From Phyto melanocephala (lineage: Eukaryota; Arthropoda; Insecta; Diptera; Rhinophoridae): a stretch of DNA of 64,000 nt. The stretch lies in assembly GCA_941918925.1 (NCBI GenBank), contig OW799235.1:33841201-33905200 (forward strand), written 5' to 3'. How positions within the stretch are numbered: the stretch's first letter is position 1; the number at the start of each line of letters is the position of its first letter. The notes beneath the pieces are model-generated. The model had not been told where the DNA came from. It saw only the letters and a list, made by a program, of their open reading frames with translations, and ran no database searches. Shown piece by piece: positions 46,211-56,550 of this stretch. A program made the translations under genes and the position numbers.

Positions 46211-47708
46211 ATGGTTCAGAAAGCTGTTTGTGTTATCAATGGTGATGCCAAGGGTACTGTATTCTTTGAGCAAACCGTAAGTATCTTAAGATTATAAAAT
46301 TTTCTTCGTTTTTGATAAGATTTATAATTTCACAATTACCTTAAATTGCATTAAAAATTAAAGGTCAAAAATGATAATTTTTTTTGCATAGGTATTTCCA
46401 TAATATTCGTATGTGTACATGTGTGTTAGCCGGTAATGGTTGTGTATTAAGGGCAAAAGTCCATAGTCATGTTTTGTTGAATATTATTAAGTAGAAAGAT
46501 AAAATAAAAAGAATGATAATTTATTTTTGATGTCTAGTTTACTTAATTATGTATTCTGTCCGTCTGCACTATCACTTTATGTGATTACACCATGGAGTAA
46601 TTTAACTTTTAGATAAAAAAAGCTTATTAATTCCTATATATCAATATTTTATTCGAATTTTATATGTACCTATGTATGTATGTATATGAAATTTATTGTA
46701 AATGATTTTTTTTTTTTTGGCTCCAGTTTATTTATTCTTGTATTGTAATTTAGGAATATTTAAAAAATTATTCCGATGTTAGCCAAGTGGAAAGCATTTT
46801 CGAAATAGCTATATTTATATTAAATTTTATTAATATTAAATACCTACAGTCAGACGGATATAAGGGTCAGTTCACATTTTTGTTTTAACCAAAATTAAAA
46901 CATTTATTTATTTCAATTCCGTAATATAAAGTCATATTATTTTACAATTTCAATAACAAAACGGTCTCATTTATTTGCTATTCTAGCATAAAAACGTTAG
47001 GTCATAGTCCAGTTAGGGAGGCTCATCACCACAGTTTATAATTAAAGAATTTATACAGCAGCAAAATGTCTCGTATGTTTTAATTTGAAAACGTTATTAC
47101 AATGAGTAAAAATGCGTAATTCCAGTTTTTTATAATTCTAACAAGAAAGATTTTTGTTAAAAAAATAAAATTGTTAATTAAAAAAAATAAAATTATTTGT
47201 AAATTTTTAGGCACTAAATTATATTAGCAAGAATTAAAGAGATTTTTTTTAGGATGCAAATTCTCCAGTTAAAGTAACTGGTGAAATTAACGGTTTGTCA
47301 AAAGGCTTACATGGTTTCCATGTTCACGAATTCGGTGACAATACTAACGGATGCACCTCAGCTGGACCTCATTTCAATCCCCTTGGCAAGGAACATGGTG
47401 CCCCTGGTGATGAAAACAGGCATGTAGGTGATTTGGGTAACATTGAAGCCAACGGTAGTGAACCCACTAAGGTAAGTTTAAAATTCAATTACTGTTTGTT
47501 CAAGTAATAAATGTTCATTAATTTCAAATAGGTCGACATTTCCGACAAACAAATCAGTTTATTTGGCGCTAACAGCATTTTGGGGCGTACAATTGTTGTA
47601 CATGCCGATCCTGATGATCTGGGCAAAGGTGGTCACGAATTAAGCAAGACGACTGGTAATGCTGGTGCTCGTATCGGCTGCGGTGTCATTGGCATTGCTA
47701 AGATCTAA
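46211..47708 (+). CDS. Sod1: Cu/Zn superoxide dismutase, complete
   Basis: Cytosolic homodimeric enzyme converting superoxide to oxygen and hydrogen peroxide. Exons 46211-46276, 47253-47471 and 47532-47708 give 153 aa, the standard length. Copper ligands His45, His47, bridging His62 and His119, zinc ligands His70, His79 and Asp82, the Cys56-Cys145 disulfide pair and the active-site Arg142 are all present. Signature strings [14 protein letters not shown] and [17 protein letters not shown] are intact. The first intron (976 bp) splits after codon 22, the position known from Drosophila Sod1. A second, 60-bp intron after codon 95 is extra relative to Drosophila melanogaster as I recall it. A possible poly(A) signal AATAAA lies at 48135. 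Codon use is less AT-rich than the flanks, fitting an expressed gene. Confidence 0.98.
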
Positions 47709-48993
47709 ATGAATTGTTCCATAAATCATATTTTCAATTATATAAAAAGACATCTATCTCTTTTAAGCATTATGCATATTAATGACTTAATATAAAAATG
47801 GGTATATTGATTTTTTTCGATATCGTTTTTTTAATGTTATCTGGTAGTCCAACTATAAATACATAACCCAAAAATATTTTATGAGCTATAGTTTATAAAG
47901 GTTTAATAGCTACATAAAAAACATAGCTCATTTAATTCTCTTAAATCTTATTTAGCTTTCTTCTTCTCTTGTAAAGTAACAGAAATCTGAGATTAGGCCT
48001 TTTTATATTAAGGTTTCTCTTTTATACGTTTTGTAATCGGTTTAATGTATAAGAATTATAAAAGAAAGCATCGCATCCCAGACTGAAATAATTGCAAGAT
48101 TTAAAAATGTTTTTTTTTCTGGAAGAGGTATGTTAATAAACATTTTATATGTATGTTATGCAATTTTAATTTATAAAAAGTGTACACTTTGAAGTCACCA
48201 CTTACTGCGGAAACGGCTCGAACGATTTGAACCAAAATTACAGGGTACGTAATAATCTATAAATAATTTGTATGAAGTTTGCACGAAATAGTCCCTGCGG
48301 TTCTGGAGATATGGCATTTAGATTTTCCTATGTATTCCCATACAAATGTTAACAAAATGCCATCTATTTTCTATATTATGATATTTTATTGTCACTTAAA
48401 AAGTTATCAAAGCATATATAGTAATGTCTTGTGTAAAATGCAATTCGGTCTTTTAAATTTGACCTGAAAGGGGGAAAAGGGTGATTGATACCTTCATATG
48501 TTATGAATACAATGCAAAGTCACCAATACAAATTAAAATCACACAAGTTATCAGAAATGCATTGCAACACGTTTGGGAAAGAATACTTAATCACTGTTTT
48601 AGACTTAAACGGGAAAAATATGTATAATTACAAGGCCAATTCGTATAAACCTTGTAATAGCGATTTCACCAGATATAAAAATTATTCAATTTAGTAAAAA
48701 TCAAAACACATTTATTTTAAACTTGGAATTTGTACATGATATGGAAATATAAAAAAAAGTTCATTGAAAATGCTTGCACGATCAAAGAGGTGTTGAGTTA
48801 CCCAAAAGGTGTTTTTTCGCATTTTTTGTATTTTGTTTGTTTATGAATCTAGATTTTTTAAATAAGAAGCTTTTGATCCAAGTTGAGATTAAAAAAAGTG
48901 GTCAATCAAAATGTTACTCTTTCGGATTTTTATGGAACCAATATAAAAATCGAAATAATAACATTCGCAAATGTATCTTAAATTTATAAATCA
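47709..48993. other. Sod1 3' UTR and intergenic DNA
   Basis: No other coding sequence supported. Around 48220-48440 the text 'tttgcacgaaatagtccctgcggttctggagatatggcatttagattttcctatgtattcccatacaaatgtt' parallels 25790-25860 in a Glg1 intron, so a further low-copy dispersed repeat is present. Confidence 0.4.
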
Positions 48994-49686
48994 CTAGCCA
49001 AACCCGGCGCGCGTTGCTACGCCCCTTAATGAATTGAAATGCATTCTGAATTTTAATTGAATATCAAGTGCACTTTTCTAATCACGAAATTGTAAAGTCA
49101 TAATAGCTCAATATGTGTGCAAAGTTTCAGAATAATCGGTCCAGTGCAAGTACCTCAAAATGATAACTATTTTTTATGGGCGTGGCACTGCCCACTTTTC
49201 TAATCACGAAATTATTTAGTCATGGCAGCTCGATATGTGTGCAAAGTTTCAGAAAAATCGGTCTGGTGCAAGTACCTCAAAATTAGAACATTTTTTTATG
49301 GGCGTGGCCCTGCCCACTTTTCTAATCACGAAATTATATGGTTGTGACAGCTTAGTATGTGTGCAAGGTTTCAGAAAAATCGGTCCAGTGCAAGTACCTC
49401 AAAATTAAAACTTTTTTAGGGGCGTGGCCCCGCCCACTTTTATTATCACGAAATTATTTAGTCATGACAGCTCGATATGTGTGCAAAGTTTCAGAAAAAT
49501 CGGTCAAGTGCAAGTAGCTAAAACTGATAACTAATTTTTATGGGCGTGGCCCCGCCCACTTTTTTCCACCCATAAACACTCCCTGGTATGTGTCCAACAA
49601 CTTGCCAAAGTTTGAGTCTGATCGGTTTTACAGTTTCGGAGTCTATAGCTAACACACACACAGAGTTTCACTTTTATATATATAGA
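48994..49686 (-). mobile_element. Non-autonomous Helitron, solo copy
   Basis: CTAGCCAAACCCGGCGCGCG from 48994 (after A) to CACTTTTATATATATAGA at 49686 (before T). Five GGGCGTGGCNCYGCCCA units. The first unit after the 3' subterminal part is truncated (GTGCACTTTTCTAATCACG). Confidence 0.85.
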
Positions 49687-49825
49687 TTGTCTTCCTCTTT
49701 AAAAATAAAGATTTAAAAACACAAAAAAATACGGCAATATAAAATATACCTATAATGGTTCACAAAACACAACAGTTTGGTAGGCTATTAAATAAAACTT
49801 AAAACATAAAAAAGATAAACTGGAA

Positions 49826-50010
49826 ATGTCTAATTTACTTTATAAAATACCAAGTACTGGTGATGATACAGAGTTGTGATAAGGTTTATGCAGGAACAAC
49901 AAAAAAAACTTAAAACTAGAATTGCTGGACATACTTATGTTAGAAATGTTGCAAATTATTAAAGTACCGTATACACAGCGGATTAACTATAAGACAGATA
50001 TTAGAAATGG
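49826..50010 (+). pseudogene. Penelope-like element relic (GIY-YIG end)
   Basis: 'ataaaataccaagtactggt', 'aaggtttatgcaggaacaac', 'cttaaaactagaattgctggacata' and 'gttagaaatgttgcaaattattaaagtaccgtatacacagcggattaactataagacag' match, at DNA level, the GIY-YIG region of the Penelope copy at 55066-55494 ([31 protein letters not shown]). Frameshifts and a deletion make it non-coding. Confidence 0.7.
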
Positions 50011-50341
50011 CGCCAAAATTTTTGACTTTAATATTATCCGTCTGTCCGTGCGTATGTTGAAATCAACTTTTTAAGCCCCTCGACATCGTCAAGCCTCGTG
50101 TAAGGTATCAAAATATCAGAAATATTCGGGAGCATTGGTATTGGAAATCAGCATAATCGCCCCATAACTATCTGAGATATGAGCAAATAAACATGACTAA
50201 ACCTGTTTTTTCACTCATTTTTACCATAAAAATTAAAATTTTATAATCACGGTTGTTACTATGTATTTATAAATTTGGTATGCCTCTGGAGATACTCATG
50301 AAAAATTTTTGACAAATTGGTCACTAATCGGCAAAGTTATA

Positions 50342-52093
50342 CACCCCAATTCTAAATAACAATTCCCTGGAAATTTTTTCCCTATTCCCTGTTCCCCTAT
50401 TCTAAATAATTTCTCCCGGGGAAATTTGTTCCCTTTCCCCTTATTCTAAATGAACTTCGAAATTGGGAAATTGTTCCCTGGGAAAAAAGTAGGTATTACG
50501 AAAGGTAATTAAAGGGAGAATGTAATAACAATTTTTGGGAAAAAATCCGCCAACAAATTCAAAGGGAGTTGTGACAAAAATATAAGTATTTAATATTTTT
50601 TTATAGAAATTGTGATAAATATTGTAATTTATTGTTACTTTTAGGATTAAAACAACAAACAGGAAGCAGAATAATGAATTGTTTTTTAGTTTTAAGATAA
50701 TTTTAATTTTTATTTATCTTTTTTTTTAACTTTTGAAGTTTTTAAATTTTTTTAATAAAACGTTATATTTTTTAATTGATTTTTCCAGCTCGAGGTCTAT
50801 AAATATTTGTTGATTTATTTATTATTCAATATTTCACTACTCCTTTGTGTAATAATAAATAAGTCAACAAATATTTATAAAGACCTCGAGCTTGAAAAAT
50901 CAATTAAAAAATTTTATAAAATAAAGGTCAAATAAAAGCAATAAGAAAATGTTATATTTATTTAAAAAATGTATATACTACATACATATATAAGAAACGG
51001 CTTTATTACAGAAATTTATTAGAGATTATTCGCAATATTTTTTCTAATATTTTTCTATTATATTTTCTAATATTTTGGGCAATGGATAAATATTGTGGTG
51101 AGTCTAAGGATACCACATCATTATCCTGAGCGCTCAAATAATCTAAGTTTTCTACATCGCTTACTTCAGCATTGCATTTAAAATGAATGCAGATATTATG
51201 CAACGCACAGCAAAATTTTGTTATTTTAGCAGCCTTTTTTGGAGCGTAGTGCAGCTGTCTAGCACCAAGAATGCACCTCCATCTATTTTTTAAAACACCA
51301 TTAATGCGTTCAACGACATTTCAACACTGAATTTTATTTCAACAGACATCCTGTGGGCAAAAAATGCATGTTTAATTTATGAATTGTCTGTTATCATTCA
51401 AAACTTTACCAAGAAACCAATAATTGCTGCCACCTCTAAGGTCTTCTTGCTCAAGGTGAGCACGCAATTCGCCAGAATTCCAAAAAAATGAATCGTGACA
51501 CGCTCCGGGATGTGAGGCATCAACGTACTGAACCCTCAGCTCATGATCACAGACCTTTAATTTTTTGAGTTCTGTCAACACATCCAATAACGTTTGGAAT
51601 GCCATACTTCACATAAAGAGCTAACGCATCTTTCCGTTTTTGCACTTCTGCAGAAAGTTATCTACATTTGAACGCCGGTTTATTTACTCTGTAATATTTT
51701 TCTAACCTTTCAAAAGTAAAATTTACAAAGTGTGCGGCAACTCAAGTGGGTTGCTGGCGTCACTTAGCATTTTCCTTTCTACCCTTTGCTTATTCTTGTG
51801 CTTCAGAGTTTTTTGCTTCAGCTATTATTATTATCAACGCTACAATAAACATTTTTGTTCACTTTTAACAATTTTTTTTTATTATTTACGAATATTCACT
51901 TTTTACGCTAAAAATTATTAGCAAATATTTTGTCAAGACAAAACAGCAAAAGCAAACAGCTGACTTCGAAAATGTAAAATTCTCTTTCCCTTGTTATTCC
52001 CTTCCCCGACTGTTTAGAATAGGGGAATTTTATTTGCGGGAAAAATTAATTCCCGGGGAATTCAATTCCCTGGGAATATTTAGAATTGGGGTG
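50342..52093 (-). mobile_element. PIF/Harbinger DNA transposon, decayed transposase
   Basis: TIRs start CACCCCAATTCTAAATA and end TATTTAGAATTGGGGTG. The flanks are the 3-bp duplication ATA (50339-50341, 52094-52096). The minus strand carries transposase pieces. 51372-51605 contains RVQYVDASHPGACHDSFFWN and GGSNYWFLGK, the DDE nuclease region of HARBI1-type enzymes (V-a/d-A-x-x-PG-s-x-HD). 51006-51203 starts MHNICIHFK, the usual C-terminal LHNICI block. Frames are disrupted, so the copy is inactive. Both ends carry repeated TTCCC/GGGAA palindromes. 1752 bp is short for the family. Confidence 0.85.
50769..50910. repeat. ~58-bp inverted repeat inside the Harbinger element
   Basis: The left arm 'ttaattgatttttccagctcgaggtctataaatatttgttgatttatttattatt' and its inverse right arm 'aataataaataagtcaacaaatatttataaagacctcgagcttgaaaaatcaatt' are separated by about 25 bp. 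The CTCGAG cores are perfect. The arms differ by a handful of bases. Confidence 0.8.
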
Positions 52094-52735
52094 ATATTTT
52101 TTTTAATATATACTAAAATTCTCTAAACTTCTAAATAATTTTTGGAAACTCTTAATATATGAAAATTATAAGCCGTAATTTCAGAAATTATTTCTAGAAA
52201 AAACTTAGAAACTGGTTTGAAATCAACTGAGATATAAGCACCAAATTACAAATGCTTACAAACGAAAATAGATATTTTTCAGTTTCTAAATAGTCAAGAA
52301 AGCCAATATGGGCATCAAATGAAAAAGCTTGAGTACTAAAATATAGTAAGATACGAAAAGAAAATAATTCAAGATGGCGTCCTAGATTAAATGGCGAATA
52401 TATGAGTCAGATATAAGTAGTAGTTACCACTTTGTCCCACAATATTAGTATCAAACTATAAAAAAAATTGAAAAATCCGTGATGGCGTCTGAAACAAAAT
52501 GGTGGAGCGAATTTTTTTAATCTCAACAATATGGGTATGAAATGAAGGCCTTGACTAATTGAATACGTAAAAATTCAAAACCAAAGATGGCGTCGGAAAT
52601 AATAAAGAAAATAGCGTATTGCATGAAATCTAAAATCTAAGCTTAGTTACGATGTGGTCAATAAACCTATCTACATAACGGTGAAGGGTACTATTAGATT
52701 TGGAACGGCCTAATATAGCGCTCCTACTTGTTTTT

Positions 52736-53215
52736 GTAATGTATTAAGTAGTTTATAATATGAGTATGAAATATTTTTTTGTTTGTATATTTTAAAAATG
52801 TTTGGTAGCGAAATATTGGTGTTAATAAATAATATTTTTTAAAATGATTCAAACACAACAAAATATTAATATAAAGGTCGAAAAAATTTTACGATAATTT
52901 TTATTACTAATTTGAGGTTTTTTCAAAATAAAATGAAACTTTGATTTATAATGGGTTCGAAAGTTTGCCTAAAGTGTAAGCTATTTTTTTTTTACTAAAC
53001 TTTACTGGATTGTATACGTTTTATATGGAAATTTCTGTAAACGAACGCAAAAAGAAGTCAATGAACTTATTTTCCTCAGCACAAACTCTTCTAAATGGAT
53101 CAAAAAATCAAATCAAATGTATAATTATTTTAACTTGAATTAGATTAAGGACAAATGCAATATTGAAAACAATTCTTCGGCTTTGTAACACAACGAACTG
53201 AGTCTGTTAACATGT
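52736..53215. other. AT-rich spacer, nothing recognised
   Basis: No coding frame, RNA gene or element terminus that I can support. Confidence 0.35.
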
Positions 53216-53291
53216 CGTCGTTCGTAAATTATTGTGTTCTATGTGACACATAAAAGCTATACTTATAGAACACAATAATTTACGAACGACG
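53216..53291. repeat. Perfect 26-bp inverted repeat
   Basis: Arms 53216-53241 and 53266-53291 are exact reverse complements (CGTCGTTCGTAAATTATTGT...). The 24-bp loop begins with the small palindrome TGTGACACA. An RNA copy would fold into a perfect 26-bp stem. Confidence 0.9.
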
Positions 53292-53330
53292 ATGTGTATT
53301 ATTTTATTAAATTAAAATGACTGTCGCATT

Positions 53331-53405
53331 CTTAAAAAATACTTATGTACAACATCTGTCAAATAAGCCTTTAATAAACCTGAACTATTTTTATAAATAC
53401 GGCAG
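53331..53405. mobile_element. Half copy of palindromic MITE
   Basis: 'gtacaacatctgtcaaataagcctttaataaacctgaactatttttataaatacggcag' matches the right half of the MITE at 62341-62450. The left half is missing. Confidence 0.6.
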
Positions 53406-53468
53406 TAACTATTTAATAAATAAATATACAAACCTATGATTCATATAAAAAAAAAACAGCAGACAGTT

Positions 53469-53522
53469 GTCCGAGGCCTTCGGCCACGGACTGTCCCTGC
53501 AGGCTGTGTCAGAGACACGGCC
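53469..53522. other. Pair of GC-rich hairpins
   Basis: Hairpin 1 (53469-53491): GTCCG, A, GGCC, loop TTC, GGCC, A, CGGAC. Hairpin 2 (53502-53522): GGCTGTGTC, loop AGA, GACACGGCC with one G:T pair. Both stand out strongly in ~75% AT sequence. The function is unknown. They could belong to a structured RNA or to a mobile-element end. Confidence 0.6.
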
Positions 53523-54594
53523 ATTAAGTTTAACGTAGAATACGCCATCCGATAAGACAGGAAACATATATAACAATAAATCATAAATAATATAAGCAAA
53601 TGAATTTATTTATTTGATAATATAAATAAGCTCATGGTAGGAAAAATAGGATAAATATGTTTTTAAATTAAAAGAGTAAGGATAAATGATAAATAACAGA
53701 CGCAAATCAATTTGAAAGTTACTTTTGATAATATGGGCTTATGATAGGAAAAATAGGATAAATATGTTTTTAAATTAATATTCAAATTTCTTGCAAAATG
53801 GTTGTGTTATCAATAGTTGTGGGAGCATCGTTTCGAATATAATCCAAATTAAATGTATCGCTCATATATTTCGCTTTCAATATTTCATCAATCAAAACAA
53901 GGTTTGTGTCCACACTGAAACAGCAGCATAGTTTATGTTCACGCTACAAACTCAAACACTCAACCAAACACCACACATATGTTTGAGTGTATGTGTTTAA
54001 ACAATTTTTATTTGAGAAATTTAAATATAAGGAAGATATCAACCAATATGAAATGTATATCAAACGAAAGATAACATCTTCATTTATCTACAAAAAAATT
54101 TTTAAAAAAAGTTATTTCGCCGTTTCCTCATAATCAATGAAATAAAGATTACAACAATAACAATTTGACATGACTCCCTATACCGTAAGGTAAGACGTAT
54201 TCTACGCCAAAATTGTATTTTAAATAAATCTGAAAAACGCATCAAATTTTGAGTTTTTTGCACAGTGTAATTAATTCAAGCGTAAATAACTTTGTTTTCT
54301 TTAAGGATTGTTTATGTTAAAAAATAGTTAAGCAGTAGCAAAAATTAAAGCATTGTCTACCAAATAGTAACAACGGCAGATTTAAAAATTATTTTGTCAA
54401 CTACTTTAGTACTCTTAAAATAATTGTCCAACTCATATATTTTTACTTATCAATTTTTTATTAAAACTATTTTATGAATACAAATGTAATTATAAATATT
54501 TTAGTTGCAATACTGCAATTTATAACTTTGATTCTTTGTTTTATAAATTATTTCTACGTTTTCAGGAGGCTATTATAAAAACAAATGTTTGTAT
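53523..54594. other. AT-rich spacer downstream of ABCF3
   Basis: No gene recognised. A short direct repeat 'cttatgataggaaaaataggataaatatgtttttaaatta' occurs twice (about 53631 and 53729), with 'tttgataatat' before each. Confidence 0.4.
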
Positions 54595-54749
54595 ATATAT
54601 ATATATATATATATCCTCGAAAGTGATGAGATAACATAATATTTGAAAATAGGAGAATGACTGCATTTTGACATTATTATTTATTTAAGTTTTTTTTCAA
54701 TAACTTTTATTATAAATATGTAAAAAAAACAGAATCACATTTAAGTAAA

Positions 54750-56550
54750 TTAACTATTGGCTTCAATTTCTTTGTAGACTTCACGTTTATATTCATCTAA
54801 ACCACCTTCGATAGCGCGTACGTTGCGATTGCCACAAACCCATAATTCCTTGCAAATGACTTTAATTAGACGTTCGTCGTGAGAAACTAAGATGCAACCA
54901 CCCTGAAAAAAGATTTGTATTTTTCACAATAATTATTTATTTTATTTGGCCTCTTTTTTTAAATTTATATATTTAATTATCCAAGCCTAAGGTCATACAA
55001 CAGTTTTTATTCTTTTTTTATATAAAAAGCAGCACAAATTAAACAATGAAAATGATAGATATAAAATGACTCATAAAACGTACAATACATTAGGTAAATT
55101 ATTTTGTAAGACAAAGGACAAAATTGAACATTTTGAAAGATCTAATGTAGTATATAAAATTCCATGTAAGGGTAATAGTAGTGAAACATGCAATAAGGTA
55201 TATATAGGTACAACTAAGAATAAACTCAAGACTAGGATTGCAGGACATAAGTCGGACCAAAAATACAAGAATAATGTTTCACAGAAAACTGCATTAACAT
55301 CACATTGTGTTAATGTTAATCATGATCCGGATTTTGGAAATACAATAGTTTTAAATACGGAAGATAGTTACAAACGTCGTTATTTATTAGAAATGTTACA
55401 GATAATAAACACACCAATAACACAGAGGATTAACTACAAATCAGATACAGAGGGAATAGCTCAGAGTTATAGATATTTAGTTCAAAAATTTTAGAAAGCG
55501 GAAATGGAATATTTTTAAAATGTAATAGATTAGTAATTAATTTTTTGTTTTTTAGTGTATAATTTTTTGTATGACAATTTTCTGAAATTTGTTTCAAAAA
55601 TTTTTATTATTAGTATAAAAAAAGAAAAATTTTGTAATATTTGTTAATTTGTTAATTAATTTTCCACGAAGGAGTAGCGAAATATTGAAAGATAAAATAT
55701 TGTTTAATTTGTGTTGCTTTTTATATAAAAAAAAGAATAAAAACTGTTGTTTGACCTTAGGCTTGGATAATTAAATATATAGAATTGTATTTTTGTTTAT
55801 AGTTTAAATAATGAACTTTAAATGTCGAAATTACCTTAAATGCATTGATGGCTTTACCCAAGGCGTCTATAGTCTCTATATCTAAATGATTTGTAGGTTC
55901 ATCTAGTACTAGAAAATTGGGTTCAGCTGGGAATATACATACATACATATGTTTTATTAAAATTTCAATTCGATTTTCAAATTAAATAATGTATCTTACC
56001 CATGCACATTTTAGCTAAAGCTACTCGAGATTTTTGACCACCAGACAAACTAGCTAAGCTTTGTAAAGCTAATGTACCCGATATTCCGAAACTACCTAAT
56101 TGTCGACGGTATTCTTCATCCGGCCGTCCTGGAAAGTTTTCGGCCAGTACTCCTACGCACGTTAAATTCATATTTAAGTGATCCACATGATGTTGGGCAA
56201 AATAACCAATGCGTAAACTACGATGCAATACGATGTTGCCCAACGGTGTAGTCAATTGACCGACTATAATTTTCAGTAATGTAGATTTACCAGCGCCATT
56301 TTCACCTACCTTTGTCAAAATATTTATATTAATAGTTTTAAACATTTTCCAAGAGTGTCTGTAACTTACAATGCATATACGGGAATCGGAAGTCGCCGAT
56401 AGATTAACATTTTTGAATACCGGCAAGGGATCCTTAGGATCGTATTTAAATTCAATGTCGGATATAGCCAAAACAGGTGGGTTTAATGGCTCTACATCAG
56501 GAAATTTAAGTTTAACTTCTATTTCCTTTTCAACTGGTTTTAATTCAGGC
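54750..56550 (-). CDS. ABCF3: ABCF3-type (GCN20-like) ATP-binding protein, 5' partial
   Basis: Soluble ABC-F ATPase without membrane domains. Yeast GCN20 in this group acts with GCN1 at the ribosome in amino-acid-starvation signalling. Exons on the minus strand: 56550-56370, 56309-56000, 55926-55835, 54902-54750, all in phase. They encode the C-terminal 244 residues, the second ATPase domain. Visible motifs: Walker [11 protein letters not shown]-loop region [32 protein letters not shown], signature [12 protein letters not shown], Walker B with D-loop [12 protein letters not shown] and switch His in [12 protein letters not shown] upstream and the conserved PELKPVEKE match ABCF3 more closely than ABCF1/2. 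The first ABC domain and N-terminus must lie beyond 64000 unless lost, making an intron of at least 7.4 kb filled with transposons. A Penelope copy sits in the 932-bp last intron. A possible poly(A) signal (TTTATT on plus) is at 54706-54711. Confidence 0.95.
54972..55775 (+). mobile_element. Penelope-like retroelement, truncated, between ~76-bp inverted repeats
   Basis: Inserted in the last ABCF3 intron, antisense to the gene. Left repeat 54972-55047 and right repeat 55699-55775 are inverted copies (TTTAATTATCCAAGCCTAAG / CTTAGGCTTGGATAATTAAA). The ORF between is the C-terminal nuclease of a Penelope polyprotein. The reverse transcriptase is absent, so this is a 5'-truncated copy. Confidence 0.8.
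55066..55494 (+). CDS. GIY-YIG endonuclease domain of a Penelope-like element
   Basis: 142 residues, uninterrupted. NVVYKIPC provides the GIY-like strand. A Cys pair (IPC...ETC) of the Penelope zinc-binding insert follows. Next come [18 protein letters not shown] (YIG, then the catalytic Arg and His) and a Glu in [20 protein letters not shown]. In Penelope elements this domain follows the reverse transcriptase and nicks the target. The start Met is arbitrary because the RT is missing. The intact frame suggests a fairly recent insertion. The domain itself is well supported; independent function is unlikely. Confidence 0.8.
   Translation: MTHKTYNTLGKLFCKTKDKIEHFERSNVVYKIPCKGNSSETCNKVYIGTTKNKLKTRIAGHKSDQKYKNNVSQKTALTSHCVNVNHDPDFGNTIVLNTEDSYKRRYLLEMLQIINTPITQRINYKSDTEGIAQSYRYLVQKF

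Larger units (their letters stand above)
50030..52735 (+). repeat. R1-like repeat split by a Harbinger element
   Basis: The left part (50030-50341) has 'ccgtctgtccgtgcgtatgttgaaatcaac', 'gcccctcgacatcg' and 'ccccataactatctgagatatgagc'. The right part (52094-52735) ends 'aacggtgaagggtactattagatttggaacggcctaatatagcgctcctacttgttt', the R1 hairpin end. Several 'caaaatggcg/gatggcgtc' blocks (52375-52600) recur with variation. Confidence 0.6.

Noticed and set aside
53530..54215. CGTAGAATACGCC and CGTATTCTACGCC as termini of an element
   Set aside because: The shared inverted core is only ~11 bp and flanks show no duplication. Not enough to claim an element.
54595..54613. (TA)n run
   Set aside because: Simple microsatellite in AT-rich DNA.
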